From: Chloranthus sessilifolius
Taxonomy: Eukaryota > Streptophyta > Magnoliopsida > Chloranthales > Chloranthaceae
Length of the DNA: 64,000 nucleotides
Direction: 5' to 3'
Assembly: GCA_021018995.1 (NCBI GenBank)
Contig: CM037593.1
Location: 35,973,810 to 36,037,809 of the forward strand
Part shown: positions 22,232-32,655 of the stretch, in pieces
How the letters are laid out: every line of letters starts with the position of its first letter
How positions within the stretch are numbered: position 1 is the stretch's first letter
Notes under the pieces: generated by a model
The model's input: the letters and a program-made list of their open reading frames with translations, nothing else
Databases searched by the model: none
Told to the model about the DNA's origin: nothing
Translations under genes and position numbers: made by a program

Positions 22232-23588
22232 TGGTCGATTTTAAGTGTAACCCTTGCAAGTGCACAAGATCTATTGCAGTATGGCAAGAACAAAGGTGTC
22301 GAACCCACAGGGAAATCTTGAATTTTAATTAATTCTTTCAGAGATTTAAAAACGTCCCCAAGGAAGTACCAAAAGGCAGATTCAATTTAACCAAAAATTT
22401 ATCACTTTTTCTAAATGCAAGAAAAATAAATTAATCTAAACAATGAATTACTGATGAATCTAAGAATAATATTTAAATAAGATCAAGAAATATGCTACCC
22501 AGATTTATACCCCCCTTTCATTAAAGAATCATTCACACCATCACCATCATTCATTCATAAAAATGATTTGAAATAAAGTATGATCATCAATCCGGCATAC
22601 CCTATCTAAAAATAATGACTCAGCCTATCATTGCGGTATGAGTCATGTAAGAAGCATAGCGTATCTCGTGATGTGTAGATCAAAACAATAAAAACATTAG
22701 ACTATGGTATTAATCATAAATATGGGTACTTATCTGGGGATCACATCTTTCCCGATATACTGATTTAGCCGCTCATCTTTGGTGTATGATCTCCTTGTTC
22801 ATTCAAAGTCATTCCTCTTTTTATATTTTCCAAAAATCTTTGGTTACAATGTCTTTTCCTAAATACAATCTATGAATGTAAAAGAAAGACAGTGCAAATC
22901 CTAAGTACAATCTACCCAAATCAATCCCTAGAAGGAGAAAAGAAGAACTTTTAAAAAGATGCTCCGAGGAGTCTAAAATCAAAAATAATAATGAATAAAT
23001 AATCCTCTAAAAAAAAACTCTCTCTAAAAAATCTCTAATTATTTCCTAAAAAATCCGTCTAATTCCTATCTCTAATTCTTGCTCTCCTTTTTTCGAAGTG
23101 TTTGATCCGCTTTAAATAGAGCCGAAGTTTCCCAGCCGCAGAGGTGTTCCAACTCGAAAATTTAGGGTCGATTAATTGACCCAATAGGGTCGATGCATCG
23201 ACCTCCCAGATTTTCGTGAATTCCCGCTGAACTTTACATCAGACACTGCTTCAGTATTTTGGCCATAACTGTTTTTACCGAACTCAGATTGAGGCGATTC
23301 TTACGCCGTTGGAAAGCTGACAGAAAGCTCTACAACATTTATGTTTTGACAATTTCATAATTCGGGCATTTTGAAGGTCCAAATTGATCTGTAAGTTGCA
23401 CCAAGTTCTCGATGACCCAAAGTTAAAGTGTTTTGACATTATTTTTAGAATTCTTGGACTGTTTTCTGCACTTGGCTTTTATTTACCTGAAACACTTCAA
23501 ATCTAATAATTCTTATCAGATAGCCTTCATCGGATAGCTAAATATAGGTATCTAGGGGTGAAATATCATCATATTTCACTACTCATCA
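22232..23588 (-). repeat. Athila-like 5' LTR
   Basis: 1357 bp. Matches the 3' LTR along its whole length with scattered substitutions, and its outer end abuts the CTGTG target duplication at 23589. Carries the same palindrome pair (23165-23182, 23188-23203) and conserved motif (23261-23343) as the 3' LTR. Confidence 0.96.
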
Positions 23589-25140
23589 CTGTGCAAGGGG
23601 CTTGAAAGGCTTGAGCGTAATTTCTTATGGGGCGATATCGGAAGTTTAAAAAAAAATCCATTCAATAGGGTGGGATAAGGTAATAAAGCCCAAATGGGCC
23701 GGAGGTCTCGGCATTCGTCCCATTGACAAGATGAACCAAGCCCTTCTTATGAAATGGTGGTGGCGTCTCGGAGATTCCTATGAAGATTGGCTCAAAGAAA
23801 TTATCATTAATAAATATCATATAAGTAATAATGGTTGGGAGATTAGAAATGGAAAATATCATAACTTTCACTAAAAAAAATAAGACTATTAGCAGCAGTC
23901 AAAACTGCCGCTATTAACAAAAAAATCGCCGCTAATACCCTCATCGCTAATAGTCTTAATAGTTTTTTTGTTAATAGCGACAGTTTTTTACTGCCACTAA
24001 TAGTCTTATTTTTTATAGTGTCTTCATGGTGGTAAAAAGGTATCATCTCCATTAGGAACTGTTTCATCAATAACATATCCTACTCCTTAGGCAAAGGAGA
24101 TCAAATTCGTCTCTGGCTTGATAAGTGGAATAATTTGGCTAATCCTATATATTTTCAATTCCCTAATCTCTTCATTATCGCTGATTCTGAATGCTTATAG
24201 TAATGACATTTTCGATTCGAATGCTTTTAGCCATTGGACCATCAAGTTCAAGAGGAGACTTACTGATACAGAAATCAATGAATTTTGCGCTCTTTCCCTC
24301 ATTCTAGATAATACCTACCGTAATTTGACCCTTCTAGATCGCCACATCTGAGTCATTAATTGCAACAAGCCCTTTTCCTTCAAATCGGCTTATAAATCAA
24401 TGGTGGAGTGCTTCAATAAAGTTGATTGGTTTTATATCTAGAATGAAGAATCTCTACCATTAACCACTTAACCCGAAGAGGCATGTACATTGACGAAAAA
24501 TGTTTTTATGTCTTCATGCTAATGAAGATATAGATCATTTATTTCTTTTATGTCACAAGATATGGCCAATTTGGATGAACATTTTCAAAGCCTTTGGTGT
24601 TATTGTTTGCTTGCACAAAGGAGTAATAGAACTTTTGGACGACAGTTGTGATACTCAGCTATTTGTTGCCTTCAAGAAATGGGCATGGTTGCATATTCAT
24701 TATTCTCTCATTTGGAATGTTTGGCTTTTGAGAAACCGTATCAAAAATAGCGGAGGATAGTTCAATGACGGATCTTTAGTTCGAGATAGCATTATCAATC
24801 TATGCACTTGGGCCGTTGGTGGTAGGGTTAAAGACCCTTCCATCTTCAACATCAGACGATTCGATGCCTAACATCTTCTTTCTCTTTTTAATGTTTTGTA
24901 ACCAGGTTTGGGTTTTTGTATTACTTTTAGTTGGTAGGAGGTTTTTTCCTAGCCATTCTGATTTCCTCCTTTCGTAGGTTTTTTTCTTACGTCACTCATA
25001 TACCTATTTTGGTTTTCTCCAGGAAGTCCAATTTTCCAGATAGCAATGTCTGTAGTGCTAGTATGAGATTTCTTGGTATTTCTGAGTCTCTTGTCCAGTT
25101 TTTATATTAATAAAAATACAAATTTTCAAAAAAAAAAAAA
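23589..25140 (+). pseudogene. L1-type LINE, 3' fragment with poly(A) tail
   Basis: Continues the LINE interrupted at 12237. Recognisable: ERNFLWGD, then a WDKV block, WAGGLGIRPIDKMNQALLMKWWWRLGD; after a MITE insertion, SYSLGKGDQIRLWLDKWNN and HWTIKFKRRLTDTEINEFCALSLIL; then the zinc-binding C-terminal domain (DIDHLFLLCHKIWPIWMN) at 24500-24760. Frameshifts and stops throughout. The 3' untranslated region ends in an A-run at 25129-25140. The poly(A) tail and lack of LTRs identify target-primed insertion. Confidence 0.9.
23869..24020. mobile_element. CACTA-type MITE (copy 1), inserted in the LINE
   Basis: 152 bp, starts CACTAAAAAAAATAAGAC and ends GTCTTATTTTTTATAGTG, with internal TAGCAGCAGTCAAAACTGCC and TTAATAGCGACAG words that pair. 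The ends are the CACTA superfamily signature. A close relative lies at 62650-62812. It separates two in-register LINE segments. A 3-bp target duplication is not clear (TTT against TCT). Confidence 0.9.
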
Positions 25141-25231
25141 TTGTATAAAATTGTACATAGCTCAACTATTTAAAAAAGGAGTTGCTACTAACCCCATGAA
25201 ATACTAAGGTTGTGTAAAGGTTGTGTATGGT

Positions 25232-25571
25232 ATAACTCTCTGCTAGCCACTGCTATAGCTGAGTTCACCTGCTTTAGTTGGTTCGCATTCTTTTTTCTAA
25301 CTCTCTGCAAAAGAGGATTTATCTGCTCTATCAGCAACCTCCATTCTCTCTACTAAGTCCCTACTAGAGCAAATAAAATTTGCTCTGACAATGAGTGAGT
25401 AGAGAGGAGGATAGAGCTGTTGAACAAGTAAATCTTGCATAAAATCTTGCTATGCAAGGAGTTATCAATAAGAAGGGATACCTGCTAAAACAGGTAGCAG
25501 GATGTTAGCAAAGAGGATGGAAACTTGCTAAAGTAGGTGAACTTTGCTATGGCAGGGGCTAGCAGAGTACT
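25232..25571. mobile_element. Foldback MITE with CTCTGCTAGC ends
   Basis: Left arm CTCTCTGCTAGCCACTGC, TATAGCTGAGTTCACCTGC; right arm GGTGAACTTTGCTATGGC, AGGGGCTAGCAGAGTACT. The arms are imperfect inverted repeats of about 75 bp and the interior also folds (CTCTCTACTAAG against GTAGAGAGGAG). Related CCTGCTAAAACAGGTAGCAGG words occur inside. No coding sequence. Confidence 0.8.
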
Positions 25572-25605
25572 ATGACATATGTAGCCTAAATATCCCCACT
25601 AACCA

Positions 25606-25832
25606 CACTGATGATGGAGATCATTTTTTGTCCCAATCTTTCATATTATGGATCTGGAGATCATGAGCGTACTATCAGATAGTCAGATTTTGATTCCATG
25701 TGACACACATATCAAAAAGTGATTCAAGAACCACATTTGATATGACACAATTATGTTCATTTTTGGGGATATGTGCTATATAGAATCAAAATTTGACAAT
25801 CTGATGATACGCTCATAATCAAAAAATGACCT
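25606..25832. mobile_element. Foldback MITE, ATCCCAATCTT family (copy 2)
   Basis: Left arm GATGGAGATCATTTTTTGTC, GATCATGAGCGTACTATCAG, TCAGATTTTGATTCC, CACACATATC; the right arm is its imperfect reverse complement, ending AAAAAATGACCTCCATTATC. Best preserved copy of the family together with that at 37205. Confidence 0.85.
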
Positions 25833-26587
25833 CCATTATCTTATTCAAAGAAGCAACGGTTTTCAGCTGTAGTTAATGGGGGTTGTTGACTATTTCGTGA
25901 GAGGCTCTTTTAAAAATTTGAACTTAAAAAAAAAATTGGCGGAATCAGCATGTGACTTGGCCCTGCTTTGTTGCCCCACACCATCAAACCCTTCTAATCG
26001 CTCTTTACTTTCTATATAATAATAATTTGGTCTTCAAAGTCACATCTCAACTTTTATGATAGCGGTAGCGCTACTAACTTTTACCTACTAATGGAAGTTA
26101 ATTAGTTTATATGCTGTTTGAAGCACAAAATCTTCTCACATTTTCTAATCGATCTCAAACAGACTTTTCTATATGTTCTCAATCAGGTTTGGCTAAGCAT
26201 TATCTGTATGATAACTATACAAAAATGTAGAATATGCTTGCGATTGGAAAATATAACCATACGATGCTACGCTTATGATATGAAAAAGTTTGGAGAAAAA
26301 ATTATTTCCATCATTTGATACAAAGCAGGCAATGGTCTTCGACAATAGTGCCCTTAGGGTTTTGGTGGGCGTAAATAGAGATACCCTTTGTATGCATATA
26401 CGAGTTGGACCTTATCGACTCAAATCAAACCTAAACCCAAATATGACCATGTCAGTCGGGCCTCGGTTAAGGGTATCAATCGGCCTAGCCCTCCAGAGTC
26501 GGATCTAGATTGACAGCTTTAACCCAAAATTCCGTGCACACTTAAAATTTTGTCCCTAATTAATTATCAGTAAATATATGGTCGCCT

Positions 26588-26729
26588 GCAAGGATCAAAA
26601 TTTCAAACGAAATTTGGACCGAAACTTCGGTCCAAATTTGTATGGGACCCAAATTTTCGGCTTTCAGCCGAATTTTCGATTCAAATTTCCGATTTCAGTC
26701 AAGCTTGAACCCGAATTTTGATCCTTGGC
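26588..26729. mobile_element. AAGGATCAAAAT-ended foldback element, AAATTTCGG type
   Basis: The ends are GCAAGGATCAAAATTTC and GAATTTTGATCCTTGGC, inverted. The interior is made of self-complementary words (GGACCGAAACTTCGGTCC, CGGCTTTCAGCCG, AAATTTCCGATTTC). The element at 60214 has the same ends but a different interior vocabulary. Confidence 0.82.
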
Positions 26730-28290
26730 CACCTGGTACCAAGCATCAGGTAACTTACACGGTCCCACATTAGTTTGCTGCCAAGTGACACTCTATCACA
26801 TGATCGGATGCCTCATAGATCGATGAGCGGCTCAATAATTATAACTATTATGAAAAAAAATATTTAAATAATCGAATATAAAACTAAAGATTCAAAAAAG
26901 TCAAAATCACAATAAAATTACATTTGATTTCACCGTGCACTCTTTATATGTTGATGCTATGGAGCATAAAGTTTTATATAATTTACTATTATCATATTTT
27001 TTTCATAATAATTCTGATTATCGAGCTGCTTCTTTACATTGGCACTTGATCATGAGATTGGCCGTCATGTGATAGCAAACTAATATAGTACCATGTAAGT
27101 TACCTTTTATACCCGATCCTTTGTACCAAGCTGTCAGTATCAATTATGGCAAAAAATTGGACCAAATTTGTAGAGGGAGTTTGACAATTTTGTGCCCAAT
27201 TAATAAGAGGGCCAATATTTGGTAGGGCTTTAGGCCCAATTAAACTTTGGGCTATTTCAGATTGGACCAAACCAAACCAAACCTACATTGTTATTGGCCC
27301 AACTCCGAGCCAGATAGCTTCAGCTTAATTACTACGCAGGCATACATTGGATAAGGCTTTTAGGCCCAATTAAACATTGGACCATTTCATGCCGTTAGGT
27401 CGAAATCCGGTGTGGATCTCCTTGCATTAAGTAAAGTCCCAGTGTATTAGTGATAACAGAATTGAGCTGAAGGCAGGCCTTATTGTCTCAATGTAACCAA
27501 ATTTGTATCACAGATTCACATGACCATCATACAATGGTGGAGTTTTTTCATCTGTACCTGACCCACCAGACCCGGGTTTTTACTGGGTTGGCACATAAAC
27601 TAGACCTCTCAGGTCGGTCGGGAATTAGACATCTTCCAACCCGATATTTTATGTGTAAAATGAAAGAAAATAGAGGTTTTTTCCAGGCTGGGTTGGGTTT
27701 TTAGGTCAGTTGTCGGGTCGGTTCCGCTCAGGGTGCACCATCGGGTCGAGTTGATCATATGCCATTTTCCAATGGGAGAGTCAAAATTTTAGCCCGAACC
27801 GACCCATTGACAGCCCTAACAACGGCACAGATGAGATCACAATAATTAAATATGGAATCTTTCAAAATGATAGCTCTATCATCCGTGTCATCTATTCGAT
27901 GAAATCCGATTGGATTCGGATCAGATTATGGTGCCCACACGATGGCACCGGAGCATTTCTCAGCTATTTACATCAGAGAGAATGATATAGTTGGATGATT
28001 GGATCCCACATAGACAAGACTCATTAAAAAGTTGAAAGGCCATATAGCCATAAATGCTTCTCTTTTTAGCCACTTTTACAGTTAAATTACAAAAGGCTTT
28101 GATACAACTTTGAAATGACTAAGAGAGAAGTCCCTTGACATAATAAAAACAATATTTAATCAAACCATGACGTATCGGTCACTATGATAATATATCACAA
28201 AACCATAAATGTACATAGTATCGTTTTGTATTGTTATTATCGGTATTCACCGTTACGAGCTAACCAAATTGAGTTCATCATGATAAAAAT
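26730..28290. other. Noncoding spacer with GGGCC- and GGGTC-rich repeat fragments
   Basis: No coding signal. Two copies of a TTAGGCCCAATTAAAC block occur (27232 and 27360). At about 27540-27800 words like GACCCGGGTTTTTACTGGG, GGTCGGTCGGG, GGGTTGGGTTTTTAGG and GTCGGGTCGG cluster, typical of decayed foldback transposons in plants. The two flanks of 26760-27100 also share TGGTACCAAGC, CTATCACATGATCGG and GCCGTCATGTGATAG in inverted orientation, a further decayed foldback. Confidence 0.5.
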
Positions 28291-28294
28291 AAAG

Positions 28295-28440
28295 TATTTT
28301 AGCGGCATTTGTTGTTAAAGCGATTTTTGGGGACGGCAAAATCTAATAGCGACAATTTTAAATAGCGAAAGAATTAATAGGAGCAATTTTTTTTGTCAAA
28401 AAGACTATCATTAATAATTTTAGTTTTTTATAGTGCGTAT
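28295..28440. mobile_element. Degenerate CACTA-type MITE
   Basis: AAAATAAAGTATTTTAGCGG ... AAAGACTATCATTAATAATTTTAGTTTTTTATAGTG with internal TAGCGAC words. The right end TTTTTTATAGTG and the TAGCGGC/TAATAGCG vocabulary match the copies at 23869 and 62650. The left end is eroded. Confidence 0.6.
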
Positions 28441-28840
28441 TATCATAACGATGTGATGTTTACTTTTTCAATTTCTAAAAGAGCCTGATGAACTTGTTGA
28501 ATGTAACGGTGTTACATATAATCATTTTCATATTTCAGGGTGGCATTCGAAAATGATTTGTTACATGTAATAATAATTTTTTATTATTTTTAAGGATAAT
28601 TTGTTACATGTAATCTTTAATCTTATTATACTCTTGCTAAGTCAACAAATAATATAAAAACACGAGGAGAGTACGAAAGAGCGTGGGGCTTGCATTATTA
28701 GGGACTAGAGATTGCGTTTCCACAGTTACTTAAGCAATAGTTGATGGGATGTCACATTCAAGACACAAACTCTAATCATATATCATGTTCCCACTACCTA
28801 AATATAGGGTTCGTATTTTTTAGTTGAAAAAAAATATTAT

Positions 28841-28987
28841 GAAACACATACGGAAACCACTTTTCGTGGTCACCTATTTATAAATCGCCCACTTACAATG
28901 TCCGGCTGTTTGGTAGGGGCGTTAGTGTGCCCTTTTCATTAAGAGGTGCTTTCCGTAAATAGGTGTGCGCATACAGAGGTTCCCAAC
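28841..28987. mobile_element. Short foldback remnant
   Basis: ACGGAAACCACTTTTCGTGG, TCACCTATTTATAAA on the left is loosely inverted against GCTTTCCGTAAATAGGTG, GCATACAGAGGTTCCC on the right. The pairing is imperfect. Between 28440 and 28841 and from 28987 to 29590 I see nothing else, apart from a repeated TTAGGCCATGTCAAAACAC (29007 and 29061). Confidence 0.45.
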
Positions 28988-29594
28988 ACATAAAGGGAGC
29001 CATTACTTAGGCCATGTCAAAACACAAAATATAAAAGAAAGACTGAGTATCTTGAGGACTTAGGCCATGTCAAAACACCATCTAAGCATCTGATTTGAGC
29101 GCTAGGATTCACTTGGTGCAAAGGATTTGTACAAAACACAATCTTTGTCGCAGATTCAATGCAGTCAACTAGTTTGCGTAGGCAAATATATAGAGGCAGG
29201 GAGGACGGCATTTGCTCCGTAAATTTTTTAAAACATTAGTAATTGGCCTTTAGGCATATAGTTGAACTAAAGCATAAAAGAGACTTGCCTCCCTCCTCTA
29301 TACATAAGGCTGCCCCCTTTTAATTTTAGCTAGTATTAGGTACATAACCCTACCCCGCTCTTAGTATTGATGTACCCTTTCCGATTTAGTATTAAGGTCA
29401 CCTTTTCGATTTTGTGTCATGAGGAGCTATCATGCGTTTAATGTAATTTCATATTCATGATCTAAATATATATGTTTTAAAATATTTATTGAAAGCTATC
29501 TCCATTATATGGTTCATTGTAATGAAATATATTGGATTCACATGGCAGACATTAAATTTATATGGTATTTGACGGCTTTTAATTAATTAATGAT

Positions 29595-29695
29595 AATTGT
29601 TTTTTCATCCCAATCTTTGGACCAAAAGATCTTTAGATCATGGGGCACCCATCAAATGATATTCATGCAACTGCATATGATACACATACCAAAAA
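29595..29695. mobile_element. ATCCCAATCTT-family MITE (copy 3, left half only)
   Basis: TTTTTTCATCCCAATCTTTGG, GATCATGGGGCACCCATCAAA, GATACACATACCAAAAAG matches the left arm of the copies at 25606 and 37205. The right arm is missing on both sides of the adjacent gypsy insertion, so the MITE was already truncated. Confidence 0.65.
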
Positions 29696-30060
29696 GATAT
29701 CCGAGTACCAAGTCACTCGGGGCTCGTGCCGCTTATCTAAAACTGTAACAAACCGAAAATTTTAAACTCTAGCATGTATGATAGAGTATGCGGTTATCAG
29801 TGTATACACTGCATACCTTGAGTGTTCAAAATAAACTATTGACGAAATATACATTTTGGCACAAGAGGTTATATAGTTGATGTCGTGCATAAGTACACGA
29901 GCTCCTTGAAGAGCACCCCTAGTAAAGGGTTTGAACTATTAAACACAGGTCAAGGGTTCATGACCCATAATGAACATTAAGCCCTTAGTTTTGGTATGTG
30001 GTTATAGGCCCGTATACCGAAGTGGATGTACCGACTGCGCACCGAATCACGACCCATGGG

Positions 30061-30067
30061 TATATAA
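30061..30067 (+). promoter_or_regulatory. Putative LTR TATA box
   Basis: CCATGGGTATATAACTGC at 30055-30072. The 3' LTR has GGGTATATAAGTGCTTCCC at the matching place (TATATAAG at 36138-36145) and the solo LTR at 8471 has the same on the - strand. Confidence 0.6.
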
Positions 30068-30617
30068 CTGCTTCCCACGAATTGTGCCAATTCGAGAACA
30101 CCAATTCGTGAGGAGCTAGAGCCGTGAGAACAACCCCCTCCTCTTGGAGAAAATTGACCCCATGAGATCACAATCCTCCAAGCTTTTTGAACTCTCCTCC
30201 TACACCGTAAACTCCGACCAACGGAGCCTCGATCTCAACTTCATTTCAACCCAAGTAAAGGAAGTCAAACGATCAATCGGTAGCTCGCTTTCGCGCCAAT
30301 AATCTCAACGCCAACAACCATCGATTTTCACATGCGTGCGCACTAAGAAAGTAATCCACATAACGCGATCACGTTAATCTAGAGCTCTAAAATTGATACC
30401 GATTATTGAAAATCTAGGCCGCATGCAAGGGTTAAGGGGGATATACCTTGAATTGATCATCGGAGTCCTTGCATGTGCGCAAAAGTTAAGGGGGATGATC
30501 ATTCTCGTTAAATAAAAGGTACTTAAGATGAATGATGGGTGATAAGAACGCATTAGGGAGACGATTTTTCGAAATTAAAAAGATGAACAAAACAATGAAA
30601 GTTAGGAAGCTAATGAC

Positions 30618-30852
30618 CTAGCTCGAGCTACCTTAGAAGGCAGCTCGAGCTAGACTTTTGCAAGCCTTAAAAAAGGTTGTGTTTGAGAACCCAGCTCGAG
30701 CTCACTTTGACCCAGCTCGAGCTAGGTCCCACCTAAAGCAGCCAGCTCAAGCTGGAGTTTTAGGCTTATTTGGCTCTGGAAAAGTCAGCTCAAGCTGGGT
30801 TGTGTGTGCCACTGGAGCAAGCTCGAGTTGTCCTGAACTCAGCTCGAGTTGG
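30618..30852. repeat. Palindromic word cluster, AGCTCGAGCT type
   Basis: Eight variants: CTAGCTCGAGCTA, CAGCTCGAGCTAG, CAGCTCGAGCTC, CAGCTCGAGCTAGG, two CAGCTCAAGCTGG, CAAGCTCGAGTTG and CAGCTCGAGTTGG, 20-50 bp apart. Each is self-complementary or nearly so. The spacers differ from one another, so this is not a simple tandem array. Confidence 0.92.
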
Positions 30853-30884
30853 CTTTCCTGTTTTAGCTTGGTCCCCTGTTTTAG

Positions 30885-30965
30885 CAGTAACTTTTTTGCC
30901 TGAACTCAGAATTACACGATTCTTAAGGCATTGGAAAGAAGACAACGACCTTTATAACTTGTATG
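30885..30965 (+). repeat. Conserved LTR motif (Tekay copy)
   Basis: CAGTAACTTTTTTGCC, TGAACTCAGAATTACACG, ATTCTTAAGGCATTGGAAAG, then TTTATAACTTGTATG. It lines up base by base over about 65 bp with the Athila LTR motif at 13257-13339, an unrelated LTR lineage, and sits just downstream of a palindrome cluster in both. Confidence 0.85.
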
Positions 30966-31504
30966 AATTAATAATTTTACAAATCTAATTTTTTAAAGGA
31001 AAAAAATTAGGTGGCAAGTAGGGACAAGTTTTACATGATCCAGCGTTAACACGAACTTTTCCTTTTCGACCTAGTTTTGAGAAAACTTTAGAAACTTCAA
31101 CATGTGTGATATTTAATCACTAACATGTAAGTATACGAATGTTTTGCAATATAGGTTAATATTTGGGAACGTCCATGAGGATTGTTGTATCGTTTTGTGA
31201 CTTTGCGTGATTTCGCAATCGAGGTAAGGAAGAATATCGTTGCCCGATTACTTATTTTTCTCGAATTTGTGCCAATGATGCAAGTATTAAATATATTATA
31301 CTTTCTAGAAATGTTATCAATGAAATCTTGAAATGCTTTGAATATTATAATTTGATTTCCACATATGAGTTGCATAACCTTGTACTCTGAAATCTTGAGA
31401 TAATCATTGTGTCCGATTCAATAAGCTCTCAATTCTAGTTTTGATCTGTGTATTTGTTTCTTGCTTCGTATATACGTTCTGATTCTGTATGTCTATTAGG
31501 TCTT

Positions 31505-31680
31505 GGTTCATGTGACCCTGTTAACATAGCTCAAGGGCTTGACTTCTCGGTTCAAGTGACCCTGTTAACATAGCTTAGGGGCTTGACTTCTCGGTTCAAG
31601 TGACCCTGTTAACTTAGCTCAGGGGTTTGACTTCTCGGTTCAACTGACCCTGTTAATATAGCTCAGGGCCTTGACTTTTC
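31505..31680 (+). repeat. Four-copy 44-bp tandem array in the LTR
   Basis: Units start at 31505, 31549, 31593 and 31637, exactly 44 bp apart. Consensus words: GGTTCAAGTGACCCTGTTAAC, ATAGCTCAGGGGCTTGACTT. Each unit differs by only a few bases. The array is directly contiguous without spacers, and the diverged array in the solo LTR at 9446 is its homologue. Confidence 0.97.
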
Positions 31681-32500
31681 GACATTATCCTTTGATTTCT
31701 TGTTATACATACTCGTGATTGCCCTCTTGATATGTTCCCGATTCTTGTTACAATTGTTTGATCCGATATGTATTATTTAAAGCATGTTATCTGTGTTCAT
31801 GATATGATATGTTTTGATACTATATTCAAATTCATTGTTTTGAAAATCCAATGTATTTTTGATAAGATGTGAATTTGAAATGTTTTTACCTATGTGTCAA
31901 ATCATGAATAAGAATGATAAAAGGTAATTTAGCATTGTTTTCCTCCCTATTGAGCTTGGACTGTAATTCATTCCTCGACTATACATCACAGGTACAAGTT
32001 TAGACGTTGAGAGGGATCCGAAATAAGAGGAGTATCCTGATTATATCCCAGAAGAGGAGGAAGAGTTGCCACCAGATGAGTTCTTTCCTAAATCTGCTCT
32101 TTGGGACTCCACGTAGTGTGGATATACTTTTAGTTTTGGACACCTGGTATAGTTTTTGGATTAAGACTCTGTATAGTTGTATGGATGTGTAAATCGCTGT
32201 TTAGGTGACGGTCGGCCATCACCGGTGATCGTTATAGCTTCTTTATTTTGGTTCTGATAGAATGATGGGAATCTTTTCGGGATATTATGCCATAGGGTTT
32301 TCCTTTATCCGCTTTGCTTCTGCTCTTACGTGAGCTTACCCAACACTTGATGGCTCAATCCTTCCAATGATCTAATTAGGGAAGATTGATCTGTCACAAA
32401 GGTAAGTAAGCACTCTGATATAAAAATAACTCTCAATTTGAATTGTGTCTATGATCTGACGGCATGAATTTTGAGGTAAGAAAACTCGGGCTGTCACAGA

Positions 32501-32512
32501 TAGTATCAAAGC
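32501..32512 (+). promoter_or_regulatory. Primer binding site, initiator-Met type
   Basis: TAGTATCAAAGC, two bases after the LTR end. It resembles TGGTATCAGAGC, the complement of the initiator tRNA-Met 3' end used by Tekay/Del elements, with two mismatches. Confidence 0.82.
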
Positions 32513-32655
32513 TTAGGCTTAAGGTCTTCTGGGGACCCAAGGTTATGACATTAAATTCCGTCAGAACATAGGACATTCAGTCTAAGTTCAAATAAAGCTT
32601 GAAGTCTTCACGATCACCTCTAACTACAACATTTGTTCGATCATGACAAGTCATT

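Larger units (their letters stand above)
12238..23588 (-). mobile_element. Complete but dead Athila-like Ty3/gypsy element inserted in a LINE
   Basis: Two LTRs (12238-13584 and 22232-23588) start TGATGAGTAG and end ATCGACCA on the - strand. The 5-bp target duplication CTGTG lies at 12233-12237 and 23589-23593. Next to the 5' LTR is an 18-nt site matching the tRNA-Asp type used by Athila elements; next to the 3' LTR is a TTTGGGGGTG polypurine tract. Domains on the - strand run gag, protease, RT, RNase H, integrase, all with frameshifts. Total 11,351 bp. The flanks join into one LINE reading, an independent proof of the boundaries. Confidence 0.96.
29744..32498 (+). repeat. 5' LTR of the Tekay/Del-like element (2755 bp)
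   Basis: Starts TGTAACAAACCGAAAATTTT, ends CGGGCTGTCACA. In order it holds a TATA box (30061), eight AGCTCGAGCT-type words (30618-30852), a conserved motif (30885-30965), a 44-bp tandem array (31505-31680), the conserved TCGACTATACATCACAGG block (31976-31993) and a GGTGACGGTCGGCCATCACC block (32203). LTRs of 2-4 kb are usual in this lineage. Confidence 0.95.

Noticed and set aside
31505..31680. Regular 44-bp repeats as a CRISPR-like array
   Set aside because: The units are contiguous with no spacers, lie inside an LTR, and the DNA is from a plant.
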